Below, in pieces: positions 6,957-16,000 of a stretch of 19,272 bases of DNA. The stretch is from Candidatus Woesearchaeota archaeon. GTDB lineage: Archaea; Nanoarchaeota; Nanoarchaeia; Woesearchaeales; CALCXY01. The stretch covers positions 1-19,272 of the forward strand of contig JASMFX010000114.1 of assembly GCA_030751555.1 (NCBI GenBank). Direction: 5' to 3'. Within the stretch, counting starts at the first letter, position 1. Each line of letters starts with the position of its first letter. The translations under genes and the position numbers were made by a program. The notes under the pieces were generated by a model. It saw only the letters and a list, made by a program, of their open reading frames with translations. It had not been told where the DNA came from and did not search any database.

Positions 6957-7797
6957 CCTCCACCCCAACTAATATTCCAGATATATACTCATCCCCAACA
7001 AGTAAATCAACACGCCCACCAACAATCATTGCGTGATCCTGAAAATAACTACTCCTTTTTCCTTGTAAAGCAAATACCCTTAACGTGATCATAATATCTT
7101 TATAATAAGGATCAATAGCCAATATTAATTCTCCATCATCGTTAGGAACAGAGGTTTGATGGGGTGCAATTTTTACATCTATAATCTCAGATGTGATCTT
7201 TCCACTTTCATCTGTATCAATTACTCCTGATTTAAATGATTGTATAAGCTCAGGAGGATGTCTTAACATCTTAACTGTTATTAATTTCTCAATAAACATA
7301 GGCTGAATATCCTTTGCTTCTCCTTCAATATCTTTAACAATACCAAATATATTCATCTTCTTGGTGGAGATTTCCAGAGGAGCTCCTACTTTTATCTCTT
7401 GGTCTTGATAAGTTATAGTATTATCTTTGTCTGTTACTAACAATTTAGCCAAAACAGAAATACTTACTGCCTTTTCTATGTCCTGAAAATGCTCTATAGA
7501 ATTTTTACTCTTGATTGCATACTGATCTACTCTAATAAGCTCTCCCACTAAACTACCTCTTATACTGTAGGCATTATCACCTTCAACTATACCTTGAGAG
7601 AAAAAAGAAGGGACTCTTCCACAATTAACAGGAAAATTATATCTATAGTTAGGATTTTCCTCACATACTTGAATATCAACATAAATCCATGTTTTTTCAG
7701 ATAACATCATCTTTATCCCAACTATAACCACAATGATTACAAGTAAAAACACAAACAAATCAAATCTGCCTAGCTTAAACCCTTTTTTAACATCCAT
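6946..7797 (-). CDS. Membrane-anchored beta-rich protein, DUF4330-like
   Basis: 283 residues. A short basic N-terminus (KKGFKLGR) precedes one membrane helix, FDLFVFLLVIIVVIVGIKMM (about 13-32), so about 250 residues lie outside the membrane. The outer part has regularly spaced beta segments and G-D turns (VEGDNAYSIRGSLVGELIRV; KVGAPLEISTKKMNIFGIV), which resembles DUF4330 proteins, although the match is by general pattern. Two cysteines (CEENPNY, NCGRVP) sit just past the membrane helix and could pair. It follows the methyltransferase gene by 30 nt and overlaps the small membrane protein gene. TTAGGT just ahead of ATG 7797 is a modest ribosome site. A scaffold or transport accessory role in glycan export is possible but unproven. 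Confidence 0.6.
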   Translation of the reverse strand: MDVKKGFKLGRFDLFVFLLVIIVVIVGIKMMLSEKTWIYVDIQVCEENPNYRYNFPVNCGRVPSFFSQGIVEGDNAYSIRGSLVGELIRVDQYAIKSKNSIEHFQDIEKAVSISVLAKLLVTDKDNTITYQDQEIKVGAPLEISTKKMNIFGIVKDIEGEAKDIQPMFIEKLITVKMLRHPPELIQSFKSGVIDTDESGKITSEIIDVKIAPHQTSVPNDDGELILAIDPYYKDIMITLRVFALQGKRSSYFQDHAMIVGGRVDLLVGDEYISGILVGVEDEK

Positions 7798-7827
7798 TTT
7801 ACCTAATAACCTGTAAATACTAAGCGT

Positions 7828-8847
7828 TTAAATATTTTTAGGTGAAAAACTATGTATTTTCTTTCGCCCCCTATAAATCTTGAGTAATTCACGATCAGAA
7901 AGAACACTCTCACTCCTCATACCTAAGAAATAATATCCTGACGCAGCATCAAGCACACCAGGTTTATTAATAAGATAGTAATCAAAATACTTTAAAAAAA
8001 AGCTAGTTAACCTAGCAAACCCTTGAGTAAGAAGTCGTGCCCCAGAGGAACGAACAAAGCTAAGAAGAAAATATTCCCAAGACCACGCCAATGCCATCCC
8101 AGATCCACAAACAGCACCACTATCAATTTCTTTAAATTTTCTAAAAAGCCTTCTATGTCCAAGATGGGTAAATCGTGTAAAATCTAATTCCCTGCCATGC
8201 ACCTGTGCCATAAAAGGAGTCTCAGCATAGACAATCCCTTTTTTTGTTAAAACCCTATAAATTTCTTCAACACAAGCATAAGGATCCACAACATGTTCTA
8301 GCACAGCCTGAATGATAACACAGTCAAAAGATTCATCCTCGAATGGAAGATCATGGGCATCACAAATAATCTGGGTTCTTGGTCCAAAAGCAACATCAGT
8401 CTCAACAAATTCTAATCTTTGAGATAAGATCGAATGCATTCCTTCCCCTAAAACCCTACCACCAATGATTAAAACCTTTGGCTTCGCAACACCATTAACC
8501 AACATTCTCCCCAATTTCTCATAATTCTTTCTTCCCTTAATGTTTTTAGAGACTTTTGGGCTTACCCTCTTTAAAAAAGATCTCAAAGGAGATTCTTTTG
8601 CTAGGTTCAAATAAGAATTTTCTAGGTGACTAATATCCTGAATAGAAAAAACACTATTCTCCTCATTAAGAAGAAGAGGAACGTGGTTAACAATTGGATA
8701 ACTCTTTCCGCATTGAGACTTAGGAGACTTAGAACACACAAATTGCCTCTCTTGTCGTATCAAACTTCCATGACAATGAGGACAGATTAAGATACGTTGG
8801 ATAACTGGAGAAATTTTAAGAGTACTCCTGTTTTCATCGGAAACCAT
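7828..8847 (-). CDS. Trm112-like zinc ribbon fused to class I SAM methyltransferase
   Basis: 339 residues. The N-terminal zinc ribbon has C22-x-x-C25 and C38/C46 in ICPHCHG...FVCSKSPKSQCGKSYPIVNHVPLLL, the Trm112/YcaR pattern. A methyltransferase type 11 domain follows: KVLIIGGRVLGEG as motif I, ETDVAFG as the ribose-binding strand, CDAHDLPFEDESFDCVIIQAVLEHVVDP as motifs II-IV, and EEIYRVLTKKGIVYAETPFM as the post-motif strand. The last 100 residues are aromatic and hydrophobic (EYFLLSFVRS, FFLKYFDYYLI), which may hold the enzyme at the membrane or bind a lipid-linked substrate. Such Zn-ribbon methyltransferases are common in polysaccharide loci. A TATA-like box about 31 nt upstream of the ATG suggests a nearly leaderless transcript. 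Confidence 0.82.
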   Translation of the reverse strand: MVSDENRSTLKISPVIQRILICPHCHGSLIRQERQFVCSKSPKSQCGKSYPIVNHVPLLLNEENSVFSIQDISHLENSYLNLAKESPLRSFLKRVSPKVSKNIKGRKNYEKLGRMLVNGVAKPKVLIIGGRVLGEGMHSILSQRLEFVETDVAFGPRTQIICDAHDLPFEDESFDCVIIQAVLEHVVDPYACVEEIYRVLTKKGIVYAETPFMAQVHGRELDFTRFTHLGHRRLFRKFKEIDSGAVCGSGMALAWSWEYFLLSFVRSSGARLLTQGFARLTSFFLKYFDYYLINKPGVLDAASGYYFLGMRSESVLSDRELLKIYRGRKKIHSFSPKNI

Positions 8848-8873
8848 TCAAAGATATGGGATAAATCTTGACA

Positions 8874-8882
8874 TATTTAAAG
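8874..8882 (-). promoter_or_regulatory. TATA-like box for the Zn-ribbon methyltransferase gene
   Basis: Minus-strand CTTTAAATA is centred about 31 nt upstream of ATG 8847. With the usual ~26-nt distance from an archaeal TATA box to the start of transcription, the mRNA would have only about 5 nt of leader, and no SD motif is visible before the ATG, which fits a leaderless start. The gap to the upstream glycosyltransferase gene (88 nt) leaves room for an own promoter. Confidence 0.45.
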
Positions 8883-8929
8883 ATATTGTAGATTAAAGAC
8901 CACATAGCATTAATTACTTTTCCAATATA

Positions 8930-8951
8930 TCAACATCATCTCAACATCATC
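8930..8951. repeat. 11-bp tandem duplication at the GT2 stop codon
   Basis: TCAACATCATC occurs twice in a row (8930-8940, 8941-8951), with the related TTAACAT just after. The stop codon of the GT2 gene (8936-8938) lies in the first copy. This looks like a recent slippage event at the 3' end of the gene, which altered only its last few codons. Confidence 0.7.
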
Positions 8952-9607
8952 TTAACATGCCTAATACCATCCCTAAAACTCCTTAATTTAGAGATTCCCT
9001 TTCGTTTACGATAGGAAATAGGAACCTGCGCAATAATAAGATTCTTCTTTGCAACCTCTATCAGCATCTCCAATGCAAACTCCATGCCAGGACTCTTTAA
9101 ATCTAATTTTTTTAATTTCAAAGCAGGAATAACCCTAAACCCACTATGAGTATCAGAAAATTTTGTAGAATAAAGTAAATTAAAAAGCAATGTCAGAAAA
9201 GGATTCCCAATATACCTATGTAAAGGCTTCATAGCACCATTCTCAATTTTCCCACCCAGACGATTACCAATAACAAAATCTGTCCCATCCTCCAGCTTTT
9301 CCAAAAAAAGGGGGATCTCCCCAAAATTATAAGTTCCATCAGCATCGCCCATAACAATAATATCACCAGAAACATGCTTAAACCCCTCAAGATAAGCATT
9401 CCCATAGCCTTTCTCACACCTAACAACCTTAACACCCATCTCTCTTGCAATAGCATCAGAGGCATCATCTGATGAACTAGAAACAATTATCTCATAGGCC
9501 ATACCAATTCCAAGCAAAGTTCGCTTAATATCAGCGATGCATTCCCTTAATCCTTCTTCTTCATTTCTGCATGGCAGAACAACCGAGATTACTGGTGATT
9601 TAGACAT
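8936..9607 (-). CDS. GT2 glycosyltransferase, dolichyl-phosphate mannose/glucose synthase type
   Basis: 223 residues, a GT-A fold of family 2. VISVVLPCRNEEEGL (6-20) is the nucleotide-binding start. VMGDADGTYNF (85-95) holds the DxD metal motif at 88-90 and the Y-F pair typical of DPM1-like enzymes. IGNRLGGKIENGAM, HRYIGNPFLTLLFNLLY and FSDTHSGFRVI follow the family order, and the C-terminal VPISYRKRKGISKLRSFRDG is the usual end. Such enzymes move mannose or glucose from GDP/UDP to a polyprenyl phosphate at the cytoplasmic face, providing lipid-linked sugars. No C-terminal membrane helices are present, as in short DPM1. It is the first gene of the minus-strand run. A BRE/TATA-like box sits about 25 nt upstream of its ATG, pointing to a leaderless transcript. 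Confidence 0.88.
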   Translation of the reverse strand: MSKSPVISVVLPCRNEEEGLRECIADIKRTLLGIGMAYEIIVSSSSDDASDAIAREMGVKVVRCEKGYGNAYLEGFKHVSGDIIVMGDADGTYNFGEIPLFLEKLEDGTDFVIGNRLGGKIENGAMKPLHRYIGNPFLTLLFNLLYSTKFSDTHSGFRVIPALKLKKLDLKSPGMEFALEMLIEVAKKNLIIAQVPISYRKRKGISKLRSFRDGIRHVKMMLR

Positions 9608-9628
9608 AAAATAGGTAAGACATACCCC

Positions 9629-9642
9629 TATAAATACCTTTT
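9629..9642 (-). promoter_or_regulatory. BRE/TATA promoter of the GT2 gene
   Basis: The minus strand reads AAAAGGTATTTATA: a purine-rich BRE-like block followed by a TATA box centred about 25 nt before ATG 9607. That spacing places transcription start at or next to the start codon (leaderless). The first GTAGTGCCTAA copy abuts this promoter on its upstream side. Confidence 0.6.
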
Positions 9643-9785
9643 GTAGTGCCTAACTTCTAAAAAAAGAAATTATTTTCATGCCACAATTTATAAGAAATGT
9701 AGTGCCTAATTTAATACTAATTTTACTATTATACAATAGTAAATATTAAAAATAATAGAAACATTTATAAAAAAGTAGTGCCTAA
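9643..9785. repeat. Three spaced copies of GTAGTGCCTAA in the divergent promoter region
   Basis: Exact 11-mers lie at 9643-9653, 9699-9709 and 9775-9785. Copies 2 and 3 share a longer block: TTTATAA(G/A)AAA, then the 11-mer, then TT. A TATA-like octamer also precedes copy 1. Because the copies sit beside promoter boxes for both directions, the motif may be the binding site of a regulator shared by the GT2 gene and the giant-protein operon. Confidence 0.8.
9764..9772 (+). promoter_or_regulatory. TATA box of the plus-strand operon (orphan small protein and giant surface protein)
   Basis: TTTATAAAA, with GAAACA just upstream as a BRE-like stretch, is centred about 58 nt before ATG 9826. Transcription would start near 9795 and leave a leader of about 30 nt. 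The third GTAGTGCCTAA copy lies directly downstream, between TATA box and start point, where a bound repressor would block initiation. A weaker TATA-like box precedes copy 2 at 9687-9693. Confidence 0.55.
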
Positions 9786-9825
9786 TTCTTAAAATACCTA
9801 AATTTTGCGCAAAAAGGGTTAATTT

Positions 9826-10008
9826 ATGGCTTTTATTAGGACAAAAACCATCAAAGGAAGGAGATATTTCTATCTTGTAGAGAATAAACGAGTCGGTAAG
9901 AAAGTAGTCCAAAAAGTTCTTCGATATCTCGGCTCAGCTGAAAGCCTTGCAGAATTAGCCCTAAAATCTAGGAAATCTAAGAAGATGACAACAAAAAATG
10001 ATAGATAG
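9826..10008 (+). CDS. Orphan 60-residue protein resembling the N-terminus of IS1634-type transposases
   Basis: The protein begins MAFIRTKTIKGRRYFYLVEN and continues KRVGKKVVQKVLRYLGSAESL, then ends in a basic tail. The pattern 'K.G..Y.YLVE..R.GKKV.QKVLRYLG' is the N-terminal region of IS1634/IS4-related transposases, but it also exists as a free small protein in archaea and bacteria. No transposase core, inverted repeats or target duplication follow; the stop at 10006-10008 is clean and 28 nt later the giant gene begins. It is highly basic, so nucleic-acid binding is plausible, and it could be the regulator of its own promoter. The ribosome site before ATG 9826 is weak (AAGGG). It is likely transcribed with the giant gene. 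Confidence 0.65.
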   Translation: MAFIRTKTIKGRRYFYLVENKRVGKKVVQKVLRYLGSAESLAELALKSRKSKKMTTKNDR

Positions 10009-10024
10009 CACTATATCCAACAGT

Positions 10025-10029
10025 GGAGG
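10025..10029 (+). promoter_or_regulatory. Ribosome binding site that selects TTG 10037
   Basis: GGAGG, complementary to the 3' end of archaeal 16S rRNA, lies 7 nt ahead of TTG 10037 in the giant frame. The alternative ATG at 9998 overlaps the small ORF and has no comparable site. An in-frame TGA at 9986-9988 rules out any start further upstream. Confidence 0.6.
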
Positions 10030-10036
10030 AAAGGCT

Positions 10037-13000
10037 TTGAATAGTTTCCACTACATTGGATTAGCCTTGCTCTCTATCTTGGTAGGAATAGCTATGTTCG
10101 TCTGGAGATTTGTCCTATCCTCCAGTGGAGCAAGCCCTCTTACCTTCTTGGTAGGAGGCACGCTATTCACCATAGTGTACGCCCTGGCCTTTGGTCTGGT
10201 CAAAGAGAGCCTTGTCAGATACATTGCCAAGCACAAGAATGCGTTCCAAGAGGGAGTAGAGTACTGCCAGGCTCAAATCAATAGAGGCCAGGCTAGTGAA
10301 GCATCCAATAGCTATCGCATGCTGGCAGCAGCCTACAAGCAGTCCCAGACTGTAAATAGATACAATCTACTGCAAGAGTTGTTCAGAAAGGTTAATTCTG
10401 CACTCAATACTCAGCAGACAAAGCTCTTTGAGGAGAAAGCTGGTAGAATAACTAAACTCATCCATGAGAATAAGCTTGTCCTAGCTAGTCTCTTGTACAA
10501 CACCCTATTACTGAGATACCACCTCGTTACCAAGAGATCCTTCATCACACCACACACGAAACACGAGCTCTACAAAACAGTAATAGCAACATACAGACTC
10601 TACAAACACTGGGACGCAGCATTCACACCAAAAGCAACCCTCAGACTACGAATCCAAGAACAGACACCAATAGAAACCTTCTTCGAACTAGCCAACCACA
10701 CAACCTTCAACGAAAAGCAAATACGAGCAGCACTCAAATCCTACAAAAAACTAGAAAGAAACTACCAAAAACTAGCCAAAGCAGACAAAGAAAAAGCCTA
10801 CACAACCATAACCCTAGCCCACCACAAAGAACAACACCTCATAGGCAGCTTACTAGTCAAACAATTCCAAGAGAGATGCTCCAAGGTAAGAAAAGCAATC
10901 CAGGAGAACAAAAAACTAGCCTCCAGAGTAGGTTACATTGCACTCAAACTACACTACAGAAAACTCACCAAGAACAAGCATATCCTCCTAGAGACCAAGA
11001 AACAACTCTACAACGAACTCCAGAGCCTCTACAAGACCTACACAGTCTGGACCAGCAAACCTCTAGCCATAAAACCATTCCTAGAGACTAGACCAGAACC
11101 TGAAAAAGTTGTCTCACCAACAGAAGATAAGGTCAAGAGCTTCTTTGACTTAGCTAGAGCACACAAAGAATACTGCCTAACCGACAAAACAAGCAAGGCC
11201 CTCCACAGCTACAAAAAACTTTCAGCAATCTATAAATCGTATAGCAAAGTCGACAAGAAAAAGGTATACACTACCCTCAAACTAGCCTTTGCAGAAGAAG
11301 AGAGAAACATCAATAGATACCTCGTTGAAAAAGCCAGGAACTCCTTCACTAAGATCAAGAAAACAGTGCACGAAGATAAGCGTTTCACTGCGATACTGCA
11401 GTATCTCTTACTCCAATGGCAATACAGAACAGTCAAGAAGAATCCACAAATTGACAGCGAGACAAAAGATAAGATCTATGAACAAGTATCCAAGGCTTAC
11501 AAACACTATACTGCCTGGTTTGGATCTAGCAAGCCTGCGCCAGAGACTACCCCCGAGGCAATCCCTGAACCGATTCCTGAAGCAATCCCTGATACCACAG
11601 CAGTAGATGCCAAGATTACAAGAATCGAAAACCTTGCTGAGACTGTTCTAGAATCATCTCAACCTGATAAAGCAAGAAAAGTACAAAGAATCTACAAGAA
11701 ACTCTATCACAAATACCTTACCCTCTCAGAAGAGAACAGAAGAAAAGTCTATGATCTTGTTGGCGCTTGCTACAAACACCAGCTAGCCCTCTTCCAGAAG
11801 CACGCAATTGGAATCTGGCAGACACAGGCTGATACCCTAAGTAACGCTATCAAGAACAAGGAGTTACTCTTCTTCAAATCAAGATATGCCAGCTTGAAGA
11901 AGAACTATGAGAAACTCTGCAGCAAAACCTCAATATCACTCGAGACAAAACAAGAGCTCTATGCAACAGTATTAGAGATCTATGGTAGATATGAGCTCAG
12001 TCTCAGCAGCCTCAAAAAAGCTAAACCAGATACAGAGTCTGTAGCATACTTCAGGAAACTCCACAAGCAATGGCAGTCCTTCATTGAAACCAAACAGGTT
12101 GAAGAATCCAAGATTGCGTATGAGAACCTACGCTCCACCTATGCTAGCTTCTCAACAGACGAGAAAAAACAAGTCTATCACCTCCTAACAGAGATCTACC
12201 ATGAGCAGCTAGGCTTTGACGATAGGATTAAGGTAGATGAGTTTAAGACCAAAGCTAAGCAGATTGCAGATCTCGTGGAAGAAAACAAACTCTTCAGAGC
12301 TAGACTCCACTATCAAGCCCTCAAACTACAATACAGAAAGATCAGACAGAATGCTGATTTCAAGAAGGAAACTGTCGAAAAAGCCTTCGCAATCTTAACC
12401 GCAATCTATGAGGTTTACAAAAAGAAGAAAGCAGACAACAAGAGAACCTTTACAACCGTCAAGAAGGATCTCCCTGAACAAATCCTACCTAAGCCTCTCG
12501 AAGCTGACACCAGCAACAGGCTCAAATGGTTCTTCAAAGAGTTAGAAAACTGGAAACAAGCCATTAAGGCTCAAAATGAAACCAAAGCAACCCTTTCCTA
12601 TAAACTCCTTAATAGCATCTACAGAAAACTGGACAGAGAAGACAAAGCAAAGGCATACCCAATCATAAGTGATGTCTTCACAGCCCAAACCAAGCTCATC
12701 AATAGCCTAAAGGTCAAAAAGATCAAGGAAGATTGCTTTGATACAAGAAAAGACATCTTAGCAGGCAAGCTATTCAAAGCAAGAATCAAGTACATGATGC
12801 TGCTCTGGAAGTACCATAGCCTCAAGACAAAAACCTACCTTTCAACGAGAACCAAGACAACTGCCTATAATGAAATTAGTGAAACCTACCAATACTATCA
12901 AGAGAGAAAAGACCTAGTTATAGCAAAGCCAAAGAGAAGACCTCTCACTAACTATCTTAAGACATCTCAACCAATCCCTCAAATTGCTGTATTACTACTC

Positions 13001-16000
13001 CTCATTATAGGACTTGGAGCAATTACAACGCAATTCGGAATAACAGGATTCACAATCTATGATGATACATTAAAGATAGAACCACTGAACCTCACCATAA
13101 CAGATACAGGCCAATACAACATCTCAGTACCATACATGATTGACCATCTCTCCCTCAGCGGAAGTATGAAGGGAACAGGATCAGTAAAAGCATTCATCAA
13201 ATACGAAAATGAATACATCTTGGTTATTGATTCAGGAACACTCAGAGAAGAGGAACCTTCCGAAAGCACTGAAGAGTTCATCCCAATAGAATTGAATCTA
13301 ACGATTGAATCATCTGCAGAGACTAGCTCAGAAAGCAACACCTCAGATGAAGATACAACCATTGAAAACAGTGCAAAAGAAATAACAACACTACTCATCT
13401 ACAGATCACAGTCATCCTATGACAACGATAACGATGGCACAGAGAAAGAGGAAGGAATTGTTGATCTCTCAGTAGAACGATCAAGCTTTAACTGGGAAGT
13501 AGATGAATCAAAACTCTGTACAAGATGGAAAGTAGATTCCTTGGATAACGAGAATAGCTCCACCTACTGTGCAGGTAGTGAACAGTGTTGTAACTTTATT
13601 GATCTCGCACCAACATCTGAGAATTGGAATGATGTCCAATACATCTACAAGGGACTCCATGACAGCACTGAAAACAACATTGTATCGGCACAGGTGCTCT
13701 TTGTAGATTACAATCTAAGCCTTGAAAATCCATACTCCGAAATCCACACATCAGATCTAGAAGAGCTTCCAGTCAAGTTCGTTGACACCATAATTGAATT
13801 CGAGCAAGTATGTGAAGAATCTTGCCTCATGGAGCAGATCAATGGATCAGAGATAGAACTCGTAGTAGAGATTGAAGACGCAGAATTAACACTTGATTGG
13901 TTAACCTATAGAACAGAAGTAAGGCTACCAAGAACAATTAGCCCACCAGTCTTCAAGAAAGAGATCCCAACCATCATTGTCTACAGCAATAGCCAGTATG
14001 ACTTGCAGCTTACAGCCTTCTTTGAGGATGAGGACACACCATTCTTGAACTACACACTACTCGACATAGATGGCGTCAATGTAAGCATAGTAAACAACAC
14101 CATGACATTCATACCTGAAACAGGCTATGAAGGCACTCAATATACATTCATAACAGCCAATGACTCAGAAAACTTAGCTGTATCCAACATCTTCAGGGTT
14201 ATTGTACGTGATTCCCCAGTAAGGAACGAAATCTTGACTCAGGAACCACTCGTAGTCTTAGGAAAACCAGTGAAATGGACCAAGACAGTGATCTTTGATG
14301 ACACCATTAGGAATCTTACAGTAAATGTTACAGATGAAGCATCTAACATATCCTTGAAAAAGTTCATTAATGGAAGAGAATCTGATATCTATGCGGAATT
14401 CGTTAAAGTATCATACAAGCGAGACACCCTAAGCTTGGAAGACTATGAGATAACAAAACAGGTTGAAAAGATAGATGATGATATTGACGTGCTTAACCAG
14501 AAAAAGAGAACAGTTATAGTGGATCCAGGACAGGTGAGAAGCATAAACAGAAAGATCATCACACTAACAGAACAGAAAAATCAGATAACAGGAGCAGTTA
14601 TCTATTCAGATAATGAGCCAGGATTAATAACCACGTTGTTTGAATCATTCTTCACCCAAGATAACTTAATAACAGGAGCAATTGTCAGTGAGGTCATTGT
14701 AGTAGATAATAACATCACCTCACTAGTTATTGAGGATGAGGTAGAAGCGCTTGAGATTGAATACTTCACAAAAGGACCAACATCTATTGAGAAAAACATC
14801 TCAGCTGAGTTGAAACAAGTCACAATCACCTCAGACATCCACTATGAAAACATCTTAGCATTTGCTGATATCACAGAAACACCACAATCAGGAATTAAGC
14901 TCTTCTGGCTTGTGAACGGATCAAGAGAACCGGTAGATATTTTCAACTACGAAGATACTGATGGAGATGACCTTGTTGATAGAATATTCTGGATAGTGCC
15001 TCACCTATCCAACCAAACCTATGAGATTGAACTAACCATCCTCAACATACAATCCTACCCAATAGTAGGAAACGACTGGACAATAAACTTCACAACCTCA
15101 GGAAAACATAACCTCACCATTAGAGCAGTTAATGAAACAACAATAACAGAGATGTTTGATGACACAGAAACAACAATAGATGATATTGAATTACTAGAAT
15201 TAAGGTGTGGAGACACTGTGTTGTTTGATAAATCATCCAGGTATGCATCTGAGAATGTGTTCTTTACAACATCCATAGCAAATACAACAATCAATATTAC
15301 ACTGAATGACACCTTCAATCAGTCCCTACCAATTATTTCATATGGTGTGGAGAACTATAATTGTGATAATGAGACAGGTTACCATACAGTAAGAGTCCAC
15401 ACCCCAGGAATCCACAATCAAGAATTCATGTTTGGAGATGTAAGTGCAGTAGGTAATAATCTTGCAACTGTAGAAAGCAGTGTAATCATAATCCAGTGGG
15501 ACAATAACTCCTTGAATAGTACTTGGCATGAAGTTAATGACCGTAGCCTAATGGACTGGGAGATGTCTGTCGATGCAGATCCAGAAAAACAAGTTGATGT
15601 CTACGTGTTCAAAGTACCAGTAAAGATCTTTGGAAGCATGAATTGGAGCTTCCAGTCTGGTTATGGTAGAAACACAACAGTAATTATTGACTATAACGTC
15701 ACTGTAACCTCTGGAAACCTCACCATAGAACCAGGAGTTGTAGTAAAGATGAACAACTCTGGACAAACTGACCAGGCTATAATAGTACAAAATGGAACCG
15801 GTATGTTAAATGCTTCAGGAAACCACACTCATAAGATCTACTATACCTCGATAAATGATTCAGATATAGGAGGAGAAGTAAATAGCACTACAGGATTTGA
15901 ACCAGCCCCAGGAGACTATCCTACTGCCATCTGGATTAAGCAGAATTCCTCAAACCTCACCTTAATCCAGCACAGCAAGTTCAGCTACGGAACCACGGCA

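Noticed and set aside
9643..9785. A minimal CRISPR array from the three GTAGTGCCTAA copies
   Set aside because: Repeats are only 11 nt, spacing is uneven (56 and 76 nt), and the copies coincide with TATA boxes. No cas genes are nearby.
9706..9912. Minus-strand 68-codon open frame across the divergent promoter region
   Set aside because: It crosses the TATA boxes and the repeat and runs antisense to the better supported small ORF. It has no ribosome site and no family-like features.
9826..10008. A remnant insertion sequence
   Set aside because: No inverted repeats, target duplication or catalytic core are visible, and the ORF has an intact start and stop in an operon-like position.
9998..10036. 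ATG 9998 as the start of the giant protein
   Set aside because: It overlaps the small ORF by 11 nt and lacks an SD, while TTG 10037 has GGAGG at ideal spacing and gives a short N-terminus directly before the first membrane helix. ATG 9998 remains possible.
10876..11606. Short plus- and minus-strand open frames within the first part of the giant gene (for example 10876-11091 and 11289-11606)
   Set aside because: They are shadows of the uninterrupted giant frame, produced by its A/C-rich codon use. Their translations are low-complexity and lack hydrophobic cores.
13057..13398. Minus-strand 113-codon frame, serine-rich
   Set aside because: Antisense to the T/E/S-rich segment just outside the third membrane helix; the serines come from complementing glutamate and threonine codons.
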